Shown piece by piece: positions 16,609-25,032 of a stretch of DNA of 64,000 bases. Under the pieces are notes generated by a model. The model was given only the letters and a program-made list of their open reading frames with translations, did no database searches and was not told the DNA's origin. Position 1 is the stretch's first letter. Every line of letters begins with the position of its first letter. The translations under genes were made by a program, and so were the position numbers. Origin of the DNA: Burkholderiales bacterium PBB6 (lineage in GTDB: Bacteria > Pseudomonadota > Gammaproteobacteria > Burkholderiales > Burkholderiaceae_C); the NCBI GenBank assembly GCA_002255925.1, contig NKIH01000003.1, positions 434,001 to 498,000 on the forward strand. The letters are read 5' to 3'.

Positions 16609-19298
16609 GGCAAGGCCCGTGCAGCCACGCCCATGTCGCGCCACAGCGCGGGGTGGCAGGTGAAGAGCAGCACCTGGTGGCGCTGGGCGGCGTCGAAGAT
16701 CACGCGCTTCATGTGGGCCAGGCGGGTGTCATCGCTGTGCACCAGCGCGTCGTCCAGCATCAGCAGCGTGGGGCGGCCGGCGGCTTGCAGCAGGTCGGCG
16801 TAGGCAAAGCGGCTGATCAGGCCAAGCTGCTCGCGCGCACCGAAGCTCAAGGCGCTCACGTCGCCGGTTTCCAGCGCGCCGTTGGCCCGCGTGCGGGTCA
16901 GGCTACCGGGCGCCAGGTGTTCGTCAATCTGCACGCTGCCGCCCGGAAACAGCAGTTGCAGGTAGCGCTGCATGTGCTGCTGCAGCGGGGCTTGCAGGCG
17001 CGTCAGCGCGGCCTGGCGTTTGGCGTCCAGGCGCTGGCACAGCCAGTTCAAGGCGCCTGCCCGGCGCTGCAGCTGGCTCAGGCGCTGGCGGCCGCGCACC
17101 AGCTCGCCGTGGGCTTGTTCGCGCAGCTCACCCAGCCCCGCCGCCTTGGCGTTCTGCAGGGTGTTTTCAAGCAGCATGATCTGGTCGCGGCGCTGCTGGT
17201 GGGCCTGCTGCAGCTGCTGCACGCTGCGCTGCAGACGCTGGATGTCTTGCGCCACGATGTCGGGCCGCGCGGCGCGCAAGGCACCTGCGGCTTGCTCCAC
17301 CCGCACGGCCAGGGCCGCGTGTTCGGTTTGCGCGCTCAGCCACTGCTGCTGCGCCGCGGCGTGGCGGGCCTGGTGGCTGGCGTCGGCCAAGGCCGCTTGT
17401 GCGGCGGCGATTTCCGCCTGCGCGGCAGCAAGCTGGCTGTGCAGCGCCGCCTGGGCGCTTTGGGCTTGCGACAGCGCTTGCTGGCTGCGACGCTCTGCTT
17501 GCTCGGCGGTGTCGTGCAGCGCTTCGGCATCAGGCACCGAGACGGCATCGGACGCAACCTCTGCCGGCGGTGGCAGCGCCTGCAAGGCGGTGGTGGCGGC
17601 TTGCACCCGGGCCTGCGCCTGGGCCAGCGCCGCACGCAGCGCGTCCAGCCCCTGCGGCGCCACCAGCGCCAGCGCCTGCTCAGCCAGCCGCAGCTCGCTC
17701 TGCTGGGTCTGGTGGCGCGCTTGGCGGGCTTCGGCCGCGGCCAAATTCGGCAGCCCCAGCTTGTTCAACGCAGCAGCCAGATCGGCCTCGGCCTGGGCAT
17801 GATCGCGCGCCAGCTCGGCCAGGTCAGCACCGCCGGGGCTGATGCTGAGGCGGCCCACGCCGGGCAGCTCCAGCGTGGCGGGTGCGTCCAGCAGGTGGGT
17901 ACTTTGGCCTTGCAGGGTGTGCACCTGGCCGTGGGTGCCCAGGCTCAAGTGCTGGCCCGGCAGCAGATCCACCTGCAGGCGGGTGGCCACGGCTTCGCGC
18001 TGCAGGGTGGCGTCACGCAGGGCGCGGTCGCGCTGGCGGAGGGCATCGAGCTGGGCCGGCGTGATGGCGGTGGCCGCGGCCTCGGCGCGCAAGGTGCTCA
18101 GGCGCTCGTGCTCGGTGGTGGCGCGTTGCAGCGCGTGTTGCAGCCGCTCGGCCGTGGCGGTGGCCTCCGTCTGCTGGGCTTGCAGGCTGTGGCGCTGGGC
18201 CACGGCGCGTGCGGCTTGCAAGGTGGCGCGGGCGGCGGCGCTGCGGCTCTGGGCCTGCTCAGCCGCGGTGCGGGCGGTGGCCAGCAAGGCCTCGCCTTCG
18301 CCGTGGCGCAAGGCCAGCGCGGCCAGGGCCTGCTGGCGGGTGGCCAGCGCGGCTTCAGCCTGCGCATGGGCCTGCAATTGGGCTTGCAGCAGGTCGCGGT
18401 TCTGCTGCAGTTGCTGCAGGCGGGTGGTGTCTTGCGCCAGTTGCTGCTCTTGCGCCGCCAGCGCCTGCTGCACGGCCTGGGCCTCGGCGAGTTGGGCTTT
18501 CAAGGCCTCCCAAGGCTGGGCAGCGTCATCATGTTGATGGGCCTGGCGCAGCAGGGCCAGCTGGTCCACCTGCTGGCTGTACAGCGCCATCTGCTCGTCC
18601 AGCGCACGCAGCTCGGCGGTCAGGCGGTCCACGTCGTCCATCGCCTGTTGCAGCGCGGCGCGCGGCTTGCCGGTGCCGCTCAGCAGCTCACCGCGCTGGG
18701 CACGCAAGGCGTCCAGCACGGCGTCGCCGCGGCTGGCGGCCAAGTTGGCAGCCACATGGGTGCCCTTGGACGCATCTTGAGCATCAGCACCGGCGGGGGC
18801 CTGGTGGTTCGACAAGGCCTTGTGCAGGTGGTCACGGGCTGGCGCCACTTCGAGCACCTGGCCAGTGCCCTGCTCCACCCACAACAGGCCCGGAATGCCC
18901 CAGTGCTCGGTTTTGCTCGCGCCCTTGCCCGCAAAGGTGAAGCCCAGCACGTCGGCCAAATGGTCTTCTGCGTCCACGCCTTCAAAGCTGCGGGCGCCCA
19001 GCTTCAAGGCGCAGCGCTTTTTGCCCAGAAAGGTTTTGACGAGGTGGGCCGGCTCACCGAGCAGCTGGAAATCAAGCTCGACGGTGGGCGTGGCGGCGCT
19101 GTCGCCCCAGGGGCGCAGGTCGTCCACCACGGTGGAGCGATGGCGGTCAAAAAAGGCCGCGCGAATGGCGCGCACCAGCGTGGATTTGCCGGCCTCGTTC
19201 GGCCCGGTGATGATGTTCAGGCCCGGCTCCAGCGCCGTCAGCTCGAAGGGCTGGCGGAACTGGCGGAACTGCTCGACGCGCAAACGGGTGATGTGCAT
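16605..19298 (-). CDS. SMC-like ATPase, SbcC/YhaN type
   Basis: 897-aa AAA ATPase with the Rad50/SbcC layout. The N-terminal half-ATPase has VEQFRQFRQPFEL and Walker A GPNEAGKST near residue 32-40. A very long Gln/Ala/Leu-rich coiled coil follows (about 200-760). The C-terminal half has a signature region (LSFGAREQLGLISRFAYADLL) and Walker B (LLMLDDALVHSD). It starts 3 bp after the stop of the exonuclease gene, so they form a Mre11/Rad50-type pair processing DNA ends. Closer to the YhaN/YhaO or generic AAA_23 type than to classical E. coli SbcC, which is longer. It is coupled downstream to a deoxyribosyltransferase. Confidence 0.87.
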   Translation of the reverse strand: MHITRLRVEQFRQFRQPFELTALEPGLNIITGPNEAGKSTLVRAIRAAFFDRHRSTVVDDLRPWGDSAATPTVELDFQLLGEPAHLVKTFLGKKRCALKLGARSFEGVDAEDHLADVLGFTFAGKGASKTEHWGIPGLLWVEQGTGQVLEVAPARDHLHKALSNHQAPAGADAQDASKGTHVAANLAASRGDAVLDALRAQRGELLSGTGKPRAALQQAMDDVDRLTAELRALDEQMALYSQQVDQLALLRQAHQHDDAAQPWEALKAQLAEAQAVQQALAAQEQQLAQDTTRLQQLQQNRDLLQAQLQAHAQAEAALATRQQALAALALRHGEGEALLATARTAAEQAQSRSAAARATLQAARAVAQRHSLQAQQTEATATAERLQHALQRATTEHERLSTLRAEAAATAITPAQLDALRQRDRALRDATLQREAVATRLQVDLLPGQHLSLGTHGQVHTLQGQSTHLLDAPATLELPGVGRLSISPGGADLAELARDHAQAEADLAAALNKLGLPNLAAAEARQARHQTQQSELRLAEQALALVAPQGLDALRAALAQAQARVQAATTALQALPPPAEVASDAVSVPDAEALHDTAEQAERRSQQALSQAQSAQAALHSQLAAAQAEIAAAQAALADASHQARHAAAQQQWLSAQTEHAALAVRVEQAAGALRAARPDIVAQDIQRLQRSVQQLQQAHQQRRDQIMLLENTLQNAKAAGLGELREQAHGELVRGRQRLSQLQRRAGALNWLCQRLDAKRQAALTRLQAPLQQHMQRYLQLLFPGGSVQIDEHLAPGSLTRTRANGALETGDVSALSFGAREQLGLISRFAYADLLQAAGRPTLLMLDDALVHSDDTRLAHMKRVIFDAAQRHQVLLFTCHPALWRDMGVAARALP

Positions 19299-19301
19299 GG
19301 G

Positions 19302-20414
19302 TCAATCTGCCAGGTGGGTGGCCAGCAGCGCCAGCGCGTCTTCGGCCAGGCGCGCGTCGTCTGCGCTTGCGGGTTGGGCCAGGGTCTGGCGCAGCTCGGC
19401 CAGCACTTCGCCCAGGTAGCCGTCGGCTTGCAGCGCGGCCATGTCGTCGTCGGTGGGCAGCATGCGCAGCTCGCCCAGGTCGGCCTGCAAGTGGCGGGTT
19501 TGCGCATCGGCCTGGCCAATGGCGGCTTGCAGGCGCTGGTGGCCGGGCCAGTCGGTGTGGCCTTGCAGGTGCAGGTCCACCACGTCGGTGCGGCCAAAGG
19601 CGGCCAGCTGCGCCACCACGGCGTCCACATCGGTGGGCACGCTCAACTGTGCGGCCACGCTGTGCCAGGTGAACTGCGCCACCGGCAGCGGCTGCACCAC
19701 GGGCTCGGCGCCGGGGGCGTCAATGTTCACCAGCAGCGCCAGGCCGGCGTCGTTGTTGCGGAAGCGGTCGGGCTCGGGCGTGCCGCTGTACCAGAGGCGC
19801 GGGCTGATGGCCTTGGCGCCGTGCCAGTCGCCCAGCGCCAGGTAGTCCAGCCGGGCGCGCTCGGGGCGGTCGGGGGCGATGGGGTTGGCGCTGTCGATGC
19901 CGTCCGCCAGGATGCCCTGCACGCTGCCGTGGCCCAGGCCGATGCGCAGCAGGCCGTCTGGCGTGGGCGCCAGGTCAAACCACTCGGTCAGATCGCCGTG
20001 GGTGTGGCGCTGGGTCAGGGGCGCGGGCAGCACGGCAAAGCCCAGGTCGGCAAACACCCGCACCTCGGGCGTGAGCAGCAGGTGGGCGTTGGGCGGCACG
20101 GCACCCAGGCGCTGCGCGCGGGTCCACACGCTCTCCGTCAAGGCCGCGTCATGGTTGCCGGGGATCATCAGCCACGGCCCGGCAAAACCGGCCATGGCCT
20201 GGAAAAGCCGGCGAATCACCCGGTCGGACACGGTCTGGGTATCAAACACGTCACCCGCCACCAGCACGGCCTGCACCTGGTGCTCAGTGGCCAGCGCCGC
20301 CAGGCGCTCCACCGCCGTTGTGCGGGCTTCAGCAAGGATGACGGCGTGTTCGGGGTCGAATGTTGCAAATTGACGACCAATTTGCCAATCGGCGGTGTGC
20401 AAGAAACGGGGCAA
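19302..20414 (-). CDS. DNA double-strand-break exonuclease, SbcD/YhaO-like metallophosphoesterase
   Basis: 370 aa if the TTG at 20414 is used; GGAG lies 6 bp upstream and the protein then begins PRFLHTADWQIG, the expected N-terminus of this family. A start farther upstream would add about 75 residues lacking domain character. Metallophosphoesterase motifs are complete: D-x-H-like HTADWQ, GDVFD (AGDVFDTQ), GNHD (IPGNHDAAL) and later GHGS. The C-terminal capping region is about 120 residues. It is the Mre11-type nuclease partner of the SMC-like ATPase that follows after 3 bp. The family is firm; the exact start is moderately certain. Confidence 0.87.
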   Translation of the reverse strand: MPRFLHTADWQIGRQFATFDPEHAVILAEARTTAVERLAALATEHQVQAVLVAGDVFDTQTVSDRVIRRLFQAMAGFAGPWLMIPGNHDAALTESVWTRAQRLGAVPPNAHLLLTPEVRVFADLGFAVLPAPLTQRHTHGDLTEWFDLAPTPDGLLRIGLGHGSVQGILADGIDSANPIAPDRPERARLDYLALGDWHGAKAISPRLWYSGTPEPDRFRNNDAGLALLVNIDAPGAEPVVQPLPVAQFTWHSVAAQLSVPTDVDAVVAQLAAFGRTDVVDLHLQGHTDWPGHQRLQAAIGQADAQTRHLQADLGELRMLPTDDDMAALQADGYLGEVLAELRQTLAQPASADDARLAEDALALLATHLAD

Positions 20415-20617
20415 AGCGAGCTCCAGGGGCCAAGACCACGATGATGACAGCGAACCCGCACTCTGCCCGCAGCGGGGCTCAGGGGATGAGCCTGCATGGC
20501 GCCACTCAATCAACGCCAAAAAACGCCGATAAACCCCGAGCAGTACCGGTTTCCGGCTGCGGTAACCTAGCCGCACCACTGGCCGGCTGTGACCCCATTT
20601 CAAAACGAAGGTTTGCC

Positions 20618-21430
20618 ATGTCGATGTTCCGCCTTGCACCTGCTTCCCTGCTGGCCGGCGCCGCCCTCGCCGGAGCGCTGCTCACCGCCACCGCCCCGGC
20701 ACACGCCGGCCCGGTGCTCGACAAAGTGACCAGCAGCGGCACGGTGCGGGTGTGCATCTGGCCTGATTACTACGGCATCACCTTCCGCAACCCGCGCACC
20801 AACCAGCTGGGCGGCATCGACATCGAGCTGTCCGCCGAATTCGCCAAAGACCTCGGCGTGAAGGTGCAGTACATCGATTCCAGCTTCCCCAAGCTGATCG
20901 AAGACCTGGTCACCGACCGCTGCGACATCGCCATGCATGCCGTGGGCGTGCTGCCGGCCCGGGCCGAAAAGCTGCGCTTCACCAAGCCCTACCTGCAGAG
21001 CGACATCTACGGCATCACCACCCGCAGCAACCGCAGCCTGAAAACCTGGGACGACATCGACAAGCCCGGTGTGCAGGTGGCCGTGCAGGCCGGCACATTC
21101 ATGGAGCCGGTGATGGCCGGCGCGCTGAAGCAGGCCAAGCTGGTGGTGGTGAAGCCACCTCAAACCCGTGAGCAGGAACTGGAAGCCGGCCGGGTAGATG
21201 TGTTCATGACCGACTTCCCTTACAGCCGCCGCCTGCTGGACAACGCCGACTGGGCGCGCCTCATCAGCCCCACCAAAACGTTTTACACCCTGCCCTACGC
21301 CTATGCCGTGAAGCCGGGTGACGACGCTTGGCTGCAGAAGGCCGACGACTTCGTGGCCCGCATCCGCAAGGACGGCCGCCTGGCCACCGCCGCCCGCAAC
21401 AACGGCCTGACCGAAATCGTCGTCCGCTGA
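20618..21430 (+). CDS. ABC transporter substrate-binding protein, family 3
   Basis: 270-aa periplasmic solute-binding protein. The ATG at 20618 has GAAGG 6-7 bp upstream and begins a clear Sec signal peptide ending ...APAHA. The mature part starts with a family-3 pattern (VTSSGTVRVCIWPDYYGITF), then GGIDIELSAEFAKDLGVKVQYI, typical of polar amino-acid and related compound receptors. No permease or ATPase gene is adjacent. Instead a membrane histidine kinase gene follows 63 bp downstream on the same strand, so the protein may deliver a ligand signal to that kinase. The ligand is unknown. Confidence 0.9.
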   Translation: MSMFRLAPASLLAGAALAGALLTATAPAHAGPVLDKVTSSGTVRVCIWPDYYGITFRNPRTNQLGGIDIELSAEFAKDLGVKVQYIDSSFPKLIEDLVTDRCDIAMHAVGVLPARAEKLRFTKPYLQSDIYGITTRSNRSLKTWDDIDKPGVQVAVQAGTFMEPVMAGALKQAKLVVVKPPQTREQELEAGRVDVFMTDFPYSRRLLDNADWARLISPTKTFYTLPYAYAVKPGDDAWLQKADDFVARIRKDGRLATAARNNGLTEIVVR

Positions 21431-21493
21431 ACGATTGCCACAGGCAAACGCCACCGCCACTTCCTCCAGACGTTCTCCGCACGAACTGCCCGA

Positions 21494-23653
21494 ATGACGC
21501 CAAGCGAAGAACACACCCGCACCGACACCGACGGCGCTGCGCCGCATGAAGCCCCCCGAGTGCCGGTGTGGCTGCAAAGCCGCAGCGTGCCCTGGGTGGG
21601 CCTGGTGCTGTCGATGGTGATCGCCGCGGGCGCGGCGGCCTTCCTGGTGTTCGAGCGCGGCGAAATCAACGAGGAAGCCACCTCACGCGCCGAGCTGTAT
21701 GCACGCGTGCTGGAAGACCACGCCAACCGCAGCATGGGCAGCGTCGAGCTGATCATGCAAACCGCCGAAGCCACGGTGGAGGGCCGCGGCGCCGGCGGCA
21801 AGGGTGCCGAAGCCCTGAACCAGATGCTCGAAGAGGCCGTGCGCGGCCAGCCCATGGTGCGCAGCCTGAACTGGCTGGACACCCGGGGCCTGGTGGTGGC
21901 CAGCTCGAACCCGCGCAATGTGGGGCTGGATACCCGCGTGTTGATTGACCTGCCCGACACCGGGCTGGGCAAGGTCACGCCCGGCCGGGACCTGCACCTG
22001 ATGGTGGCCGATGGCGCCTTGCTGCCCACCGCCCCCGGCGTGGTGGTGCTGCCGTTTGCGCGCCCCACGCGCCAGCCCGATGGCCGCCTGCTGGCCCTGG
22101 TGAACCTCGATTTCTTCGCCAACCAATACCAGCTCACGCTGAGCGATTCGCCTTCGCGGGCTGCGCTGCTCAGCTACGCCGGCCAGCTCATCACGGCCAC
22201 CGAAGGCATTGAAGCGCCCGGCGGGCAGATGGTGCGGCAGCTGCCCATCTACGAGCGCTTCCTGCCCAAACTGGAACTGGGCAGCTACACCGGCGCCGGC
22301 ATCGACGGTGAAGCTGCCATCACGGCCTTCCGCACCACCCGGCGCTACCCGCTGGTGATTGCCGTGGAAACGCCGGTGAGCAGCGTGAACGACCGGCTCT
22401 ATGCACTGGGCCTGCAGGTGGCCAGCGCCGCCGGCATGACGATGCTGGTGGTGGCTGCGCTGACGCTGCTGGCCTGGCGCAGCCTGCGCAGCCGCGAGCT
22501 GACCGACAGTGCTCTGACGCAGACCAAGGGCACGCTGGCCGACCAGGGCCTGTTCACCGATGGCTTGTTCGAGGCCAGCCCGGTGCCCATGTCGGTGAAG
22601 GACCGCGAGGGCCGCTACCTGCGCGTGAACCGTGCCTGGACGCGGTTTCTGGGCGTGGAAGCCGGCGACGTGCTGGGCCGCAGCAACGACCTGATGCTGC
22701 GCCTGGTGGACGCCGAGCACCTGATGGGCATGGAGCAATCGGCCATGGCACTGGGCCAGCCGGTGCAGTACGAAGCGCAGATCACCGATGCCGGCGGCCA
22801 GCTGCGCGACGTGGCCATGCGCCTGATGCCCTACCGCGACGCCGCCGACAACGTGCGCGGCGTCATCAGCTGCTGGCTGGACGTGACCGAGTTCCGCGAG
22901 GCCGAGCGCCGCACGCTGGACGCGAAGAACGCCGCCGAACGATCCAACCAGGCGAAGAGCGAATTCATCGCCAACATGAGCCACGAGCTGCGTACGCCGC
23001 TGCAAAGCATCCTGGGCTATTCCGAGCTGGGCGTCGACCGCACCGCCAATGGCGACAGCAAGCTGCACCGCATGTTCTCGTCGATCCATGGCGGCGGCGT
23101 GCGCATGCTGGCCCTGGTGAACAACCTGCTCGATCTGTCGCGGGTGAGCACCGCGGTGGGGGATTTTGAGCGCCGCCCGATCGACCTGGTGCCGGCGCTG
23201 GTCAGCGTGATCGACGAGCTGGCGCCACTGGCCGCCGGCCGCAACGTGGAGGTGGTGTCAAAGGGGCACGGTGCGCCCTTGCCCGCGCTGGCCGACCCGA
23301 TCCGCATGCAGCAGGTGCTGCGCAACGTGCTGGCCAACGCCATCCGCTTTGCACCCGCCGGCACCGCCGTCGAGGTGGATTGGCGCTTCGAGCATGACGC
23401 CGTCGACCGCATCACCGTGAGTGACCGCGGCCCCGGCATTCCGCCCGAAGAGCTGGAGTCGATCTTCGAGGCCTTTGTGCAGTCCACCCGTACCAAGGAC
23501 GGCTCGGGCGGCACCGGCCTTGGCCTGGCCATTTGCCGCAAGATCATGGACAGCCATGCCGGCAGCATCGTGGCCCACAACCGGCCGGACGGCGGCGCGG
23601 TGTTCGAGATTCGTCTGCCGCGTTTGCAGACGCCGCTCGGCGAGAGCGACTGA
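21494..23653 (+). CDS. Membrane sensor histidine kinase with periplasmic sensor and PAS domain
   Basis: 719 aa. A transmembrane segment at about 36-55 and another at about 309-329 enclose a ~250-residue periplasmic sensor region. It is followed by a PAS domain at about 350-470 (FEASPVPMSVKDREGRYLRVN). HisKA has His497 in FIANMSHELRTPLQ. The HATPase has a GPGI box and GGTGLGLAICRK. It has no receiver and no adjacent response regulator, so its partner is elsewhere. The preceding gene encodes a periplasmic solute-binding protein, a plausible ligand-presenting partner. The 3' end faces the TetR gene, with a hairpin between them. Confidence 0.92.
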   Translation: MTPSEEHTRTDTDGAAPHEAPRVPVWLQSRSVPWVGLVLSMVIAAGAAAFLVFERGEINEEATSRAELYARVLEDHANRSMGSVELIMQTAEATVEGRGAGGKGAEALNQMLEEAVRGQPMVRSLNWLDTRGLVVASSNPRNVGLDTRVLIDLPDTGLGKVTPGRDLHLMVADGALLPTAPGVVVLPFARPTRQPDGRLLALVNLDFFANQYQLTLSDSPSRAALLSYAGQLITATEGIEAPGGQMVRQLPIYERFLPKLELGSYTGAGIDGEAAITAFRTTRRYPLVIAVETPVSSVNDRLYALGLQVASAAGMTMLVVAALTLLAWRSLRSRELTDSALTQTKGTLADQGLFTDGLFEASPVPMSVKDREGRYLRVNRAWTRFLGVEAGDVLGRSNDLMLRLVDAEHLMGMEQSAMALGQPVQYEAQITDAGGQLRDVAMRLMPYRDAADNVRGVISCWLDVTEFREAERRTLDAKNAAERSNQAKSEFIANMSHELRTPLQSILGYSELGVDRTANGDSKLHRMFSSIHGGGVRMLALVNNLLDLSRVSTAVGDFERRPIDLVPALVSVIDELAPLAAGRNVEVVSKGHGAPLPALADPIRMQQVLRNVLANAIRFAPAGTAVEVDWRFEHDAVDRITVSDRGPGIPPEELESIFEAFVQSTRTKDGSGGTGLGLAICRKIMDSHAGSIVAHNRPDGGAVFEIRLPRLQTPLGESD

Positions 23654-23671
23654 GACGCCTCAACCCCACAA

Positions 23672-23690
23672 GCCGGGCACCCATCCCGGC
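23672..23690. terminator. Candidate shared terminator hairpin between convergent genes
   Basis: GCCGGG-CACCCAT-CCCGGC, a 6-bp GC-only stem with a 7-nt loop in the 42-bp gap between the kinase stop (23653) and the TetR stop (23696). There is no T-run on either side, so it is a weak prediction. Confidence 0.35.
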
Positions 23691-23695
23691 GACGC

Positions 23696-24280
23696 TCAAA
23701 CCACGACGGACGCGAGGAACACCGAGGCAGATCGCTTCGGGCCGTGGGCTTGCGGCAGGCCACGGCTCACCATCAAGGCCCCTTCGAGCGTGCACAGATA
23801 GGCCTCGGCCAATTCAGCCGCCGCGGCCGTTGACCGCAAGGTGCCGGCGTCCAGGCCCGCGGCAAACACCATCGTCAGCCAATCGAGGTTGATGCTGAAG
23901 AAGCGTTTGACCTCCTGGTTGATCTCGTCGGGCAAGGCATCAGCTTCGGCGCCCAGCATGCCGCAGATGCACAGTCGCCGGTCGGTCTCGTAGGTGGATT
24001 CAAACAGCCCCGCATACGCCAGCAAACGCGCCGGCGCCTTGCTGAGGGTGCCTTCGATGTGCAGCAGCGATTGCCGGAAGCGATGCGTGTAGCGCTGCGC
24101 CACCACCGCGCCCAGCTCCATCTTGGATGGAAAGTGGTGGTGGATGCTGGGCTTGCGGATACCGACGATCTTGGCCACGTCTTCGTAGGAGAAGCCGTTG
24201 TAGCCCAGCGTCTGGATCAGGCCCTCGGTGGCGTCCACGATGCGCTCGGCGGAAGGGGTGAGGTCAGCGAAGCTTTTCAT
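23696..24280 (-). CDS. TetR/AcrR family transcriptional regulator
   Basis: 194 aa. The N-terminal helix-turn-helix is typical of TetR repressors: IVDATEGLIQTLGYNGFSYEDVA, then VGIRKPSIHHHFPSK, covering about residues 14-58. The C-terminal ligand/dimerisation domain contains CGMLGAEADALP, a pattern seen in the TetR subgroup with C-terminal domains related to those of AcrR/NemR-like proteins. It is the third gene of an amine oxidase-cupin-TetR operon, 3 bp after the cupin stop. It probably represses this operon through the palindrome upstream of the amine oxidase gene. Confidence 0.9.
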   Translation of the reverse strand: MKSFADLTPSAERIVDATEGLIQTLGYNGFSYEDVAKIVGIRKPSIHHHFPSKMELGAVVAQRYTHRFRQSLLHIEGTLSKAPARLLAYAGLFESTYETDRRLCICGMLGAEADALPDEINQEVKRFFSINLDWLTMVFAAGLDAGTLRSTAAAAELAEAYLCTLEGALMVSRGLPQAHGPKRSASVFLASVVV

Positions 24281-24283
24281 GGG

Positions 24284-25030
24284 TCAGCGTGGTGATGGAG
24301 AGGTCAAGGGCAAGTCAAACTGGTCGCGGGCAGACGGGCCCCAATGCAGCGCGCCACCAATATCGAGCAGCGGCACATGGCCGAGCTTCATCCACACCAA
24401 CACCGGCTGTTCAGCAGTGCGCGCCTGCAAACGCGAGCCACTCGGCAGACGCAACCACGACATGGGCGCGAAGGTGTCTCCGCCCTCCTCGAACGCACCT
24501 TGCAGCACGAGGAACTCGCCGCCGCCGGGCAGCTCGATGTCAACGTGGGTGCCGCCAGCCTCCCAACGCTCCAGGCGCACCTCTTCGGTGGCGCTCTGGT
24601 AGAGCAGCGACGTGGCCACACCGGGGCGCGCCGTGCTCGTGGCCCGCGCCGCCGATTCAGCGTTGAGCACCACCGGCACATGATCGGCCTCGGTGAATTG
24701 CCACAGCTTCACGAAGATGACACAGCCCTCGTCCGATCGCGGTATGTGTCGCGACCCGATCGGGTTGCGCACGTAGGTGCCGGCCGGGTAGTCGCCATGC
24801 TCGTCCTGAAACGTGCCGCTGATGACCAGGAACTCTTCACCGCCACCGTGGGTGTGCGCGCTGAAATGGCTGCCGGGCGCATAGCGCACCAGCGAGGTGG
24901 CCTGGGCCACCTCGTCGCCCACCCGGTGCAGCGCGCGGCGCGCCACCCCGGGCATCGGCGAGTCCACCCAGGGCTGGCTGGCCGCGTGCACCACGGCACG
25001 TTGCTTCATGTCTGCATGCAGCGTCATCAT
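24284..25030 (-). CDS. ChrR-like double-cupin protein
   Basis: 248 aa. ATG at 25030 is favoured over the GTG at 25036 because GGAG lies 5 bp upstream. There are two cupin-like halves. The first, near 45-115, has APGSHFSAHTHGGGEEFLVISG, with metal-binding His and Glu residues. The second, near 140-225, has a reduced motif (GGGEFLVLQG) that lacks most metal ligands. This resembles the cupin domain of ChrR anti-sigma factors, but the N-terminal zinc anti-sigma domain is absent and no sigma factor gene is adjacent. It is translated together with the amine oxidase upstream and TetR downstream. Confidence 0.82.
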   Translation of the reverse strand: MMTLHADMKQRAVVHAASQPWVDSPMPGVARRALHRVGDEVAQATSLVRYAPGSHFSAHTHGGGEEFLVISGTFQDEHGDYPAGTYVRNPIGSRHIPRSDEGCVIFVKLWQFTEADHVPVVLNAESAARATSTARPGVATSLLYQSATEEVRLERWEAGGTHVDIELPGGGEFLVLQGAFEEGGDTFAPMSWLRLPSGSRLQARTAEQPVLVWMKLGHVPLLDIGGALHWGPSARDQFDLPLTSPSPR

Positions 25031-25032
25031 GT

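Noticed and set aside
16596..20444. Very long open frame on the plus strand opposite the SbcC/SbcD-like genes (1282 codons)
   Set aside because: Low-complexity Gln/Gly/Ala/Leu-rich translation, fully antisense to two genes with clear motifs; an effect of high GC content.
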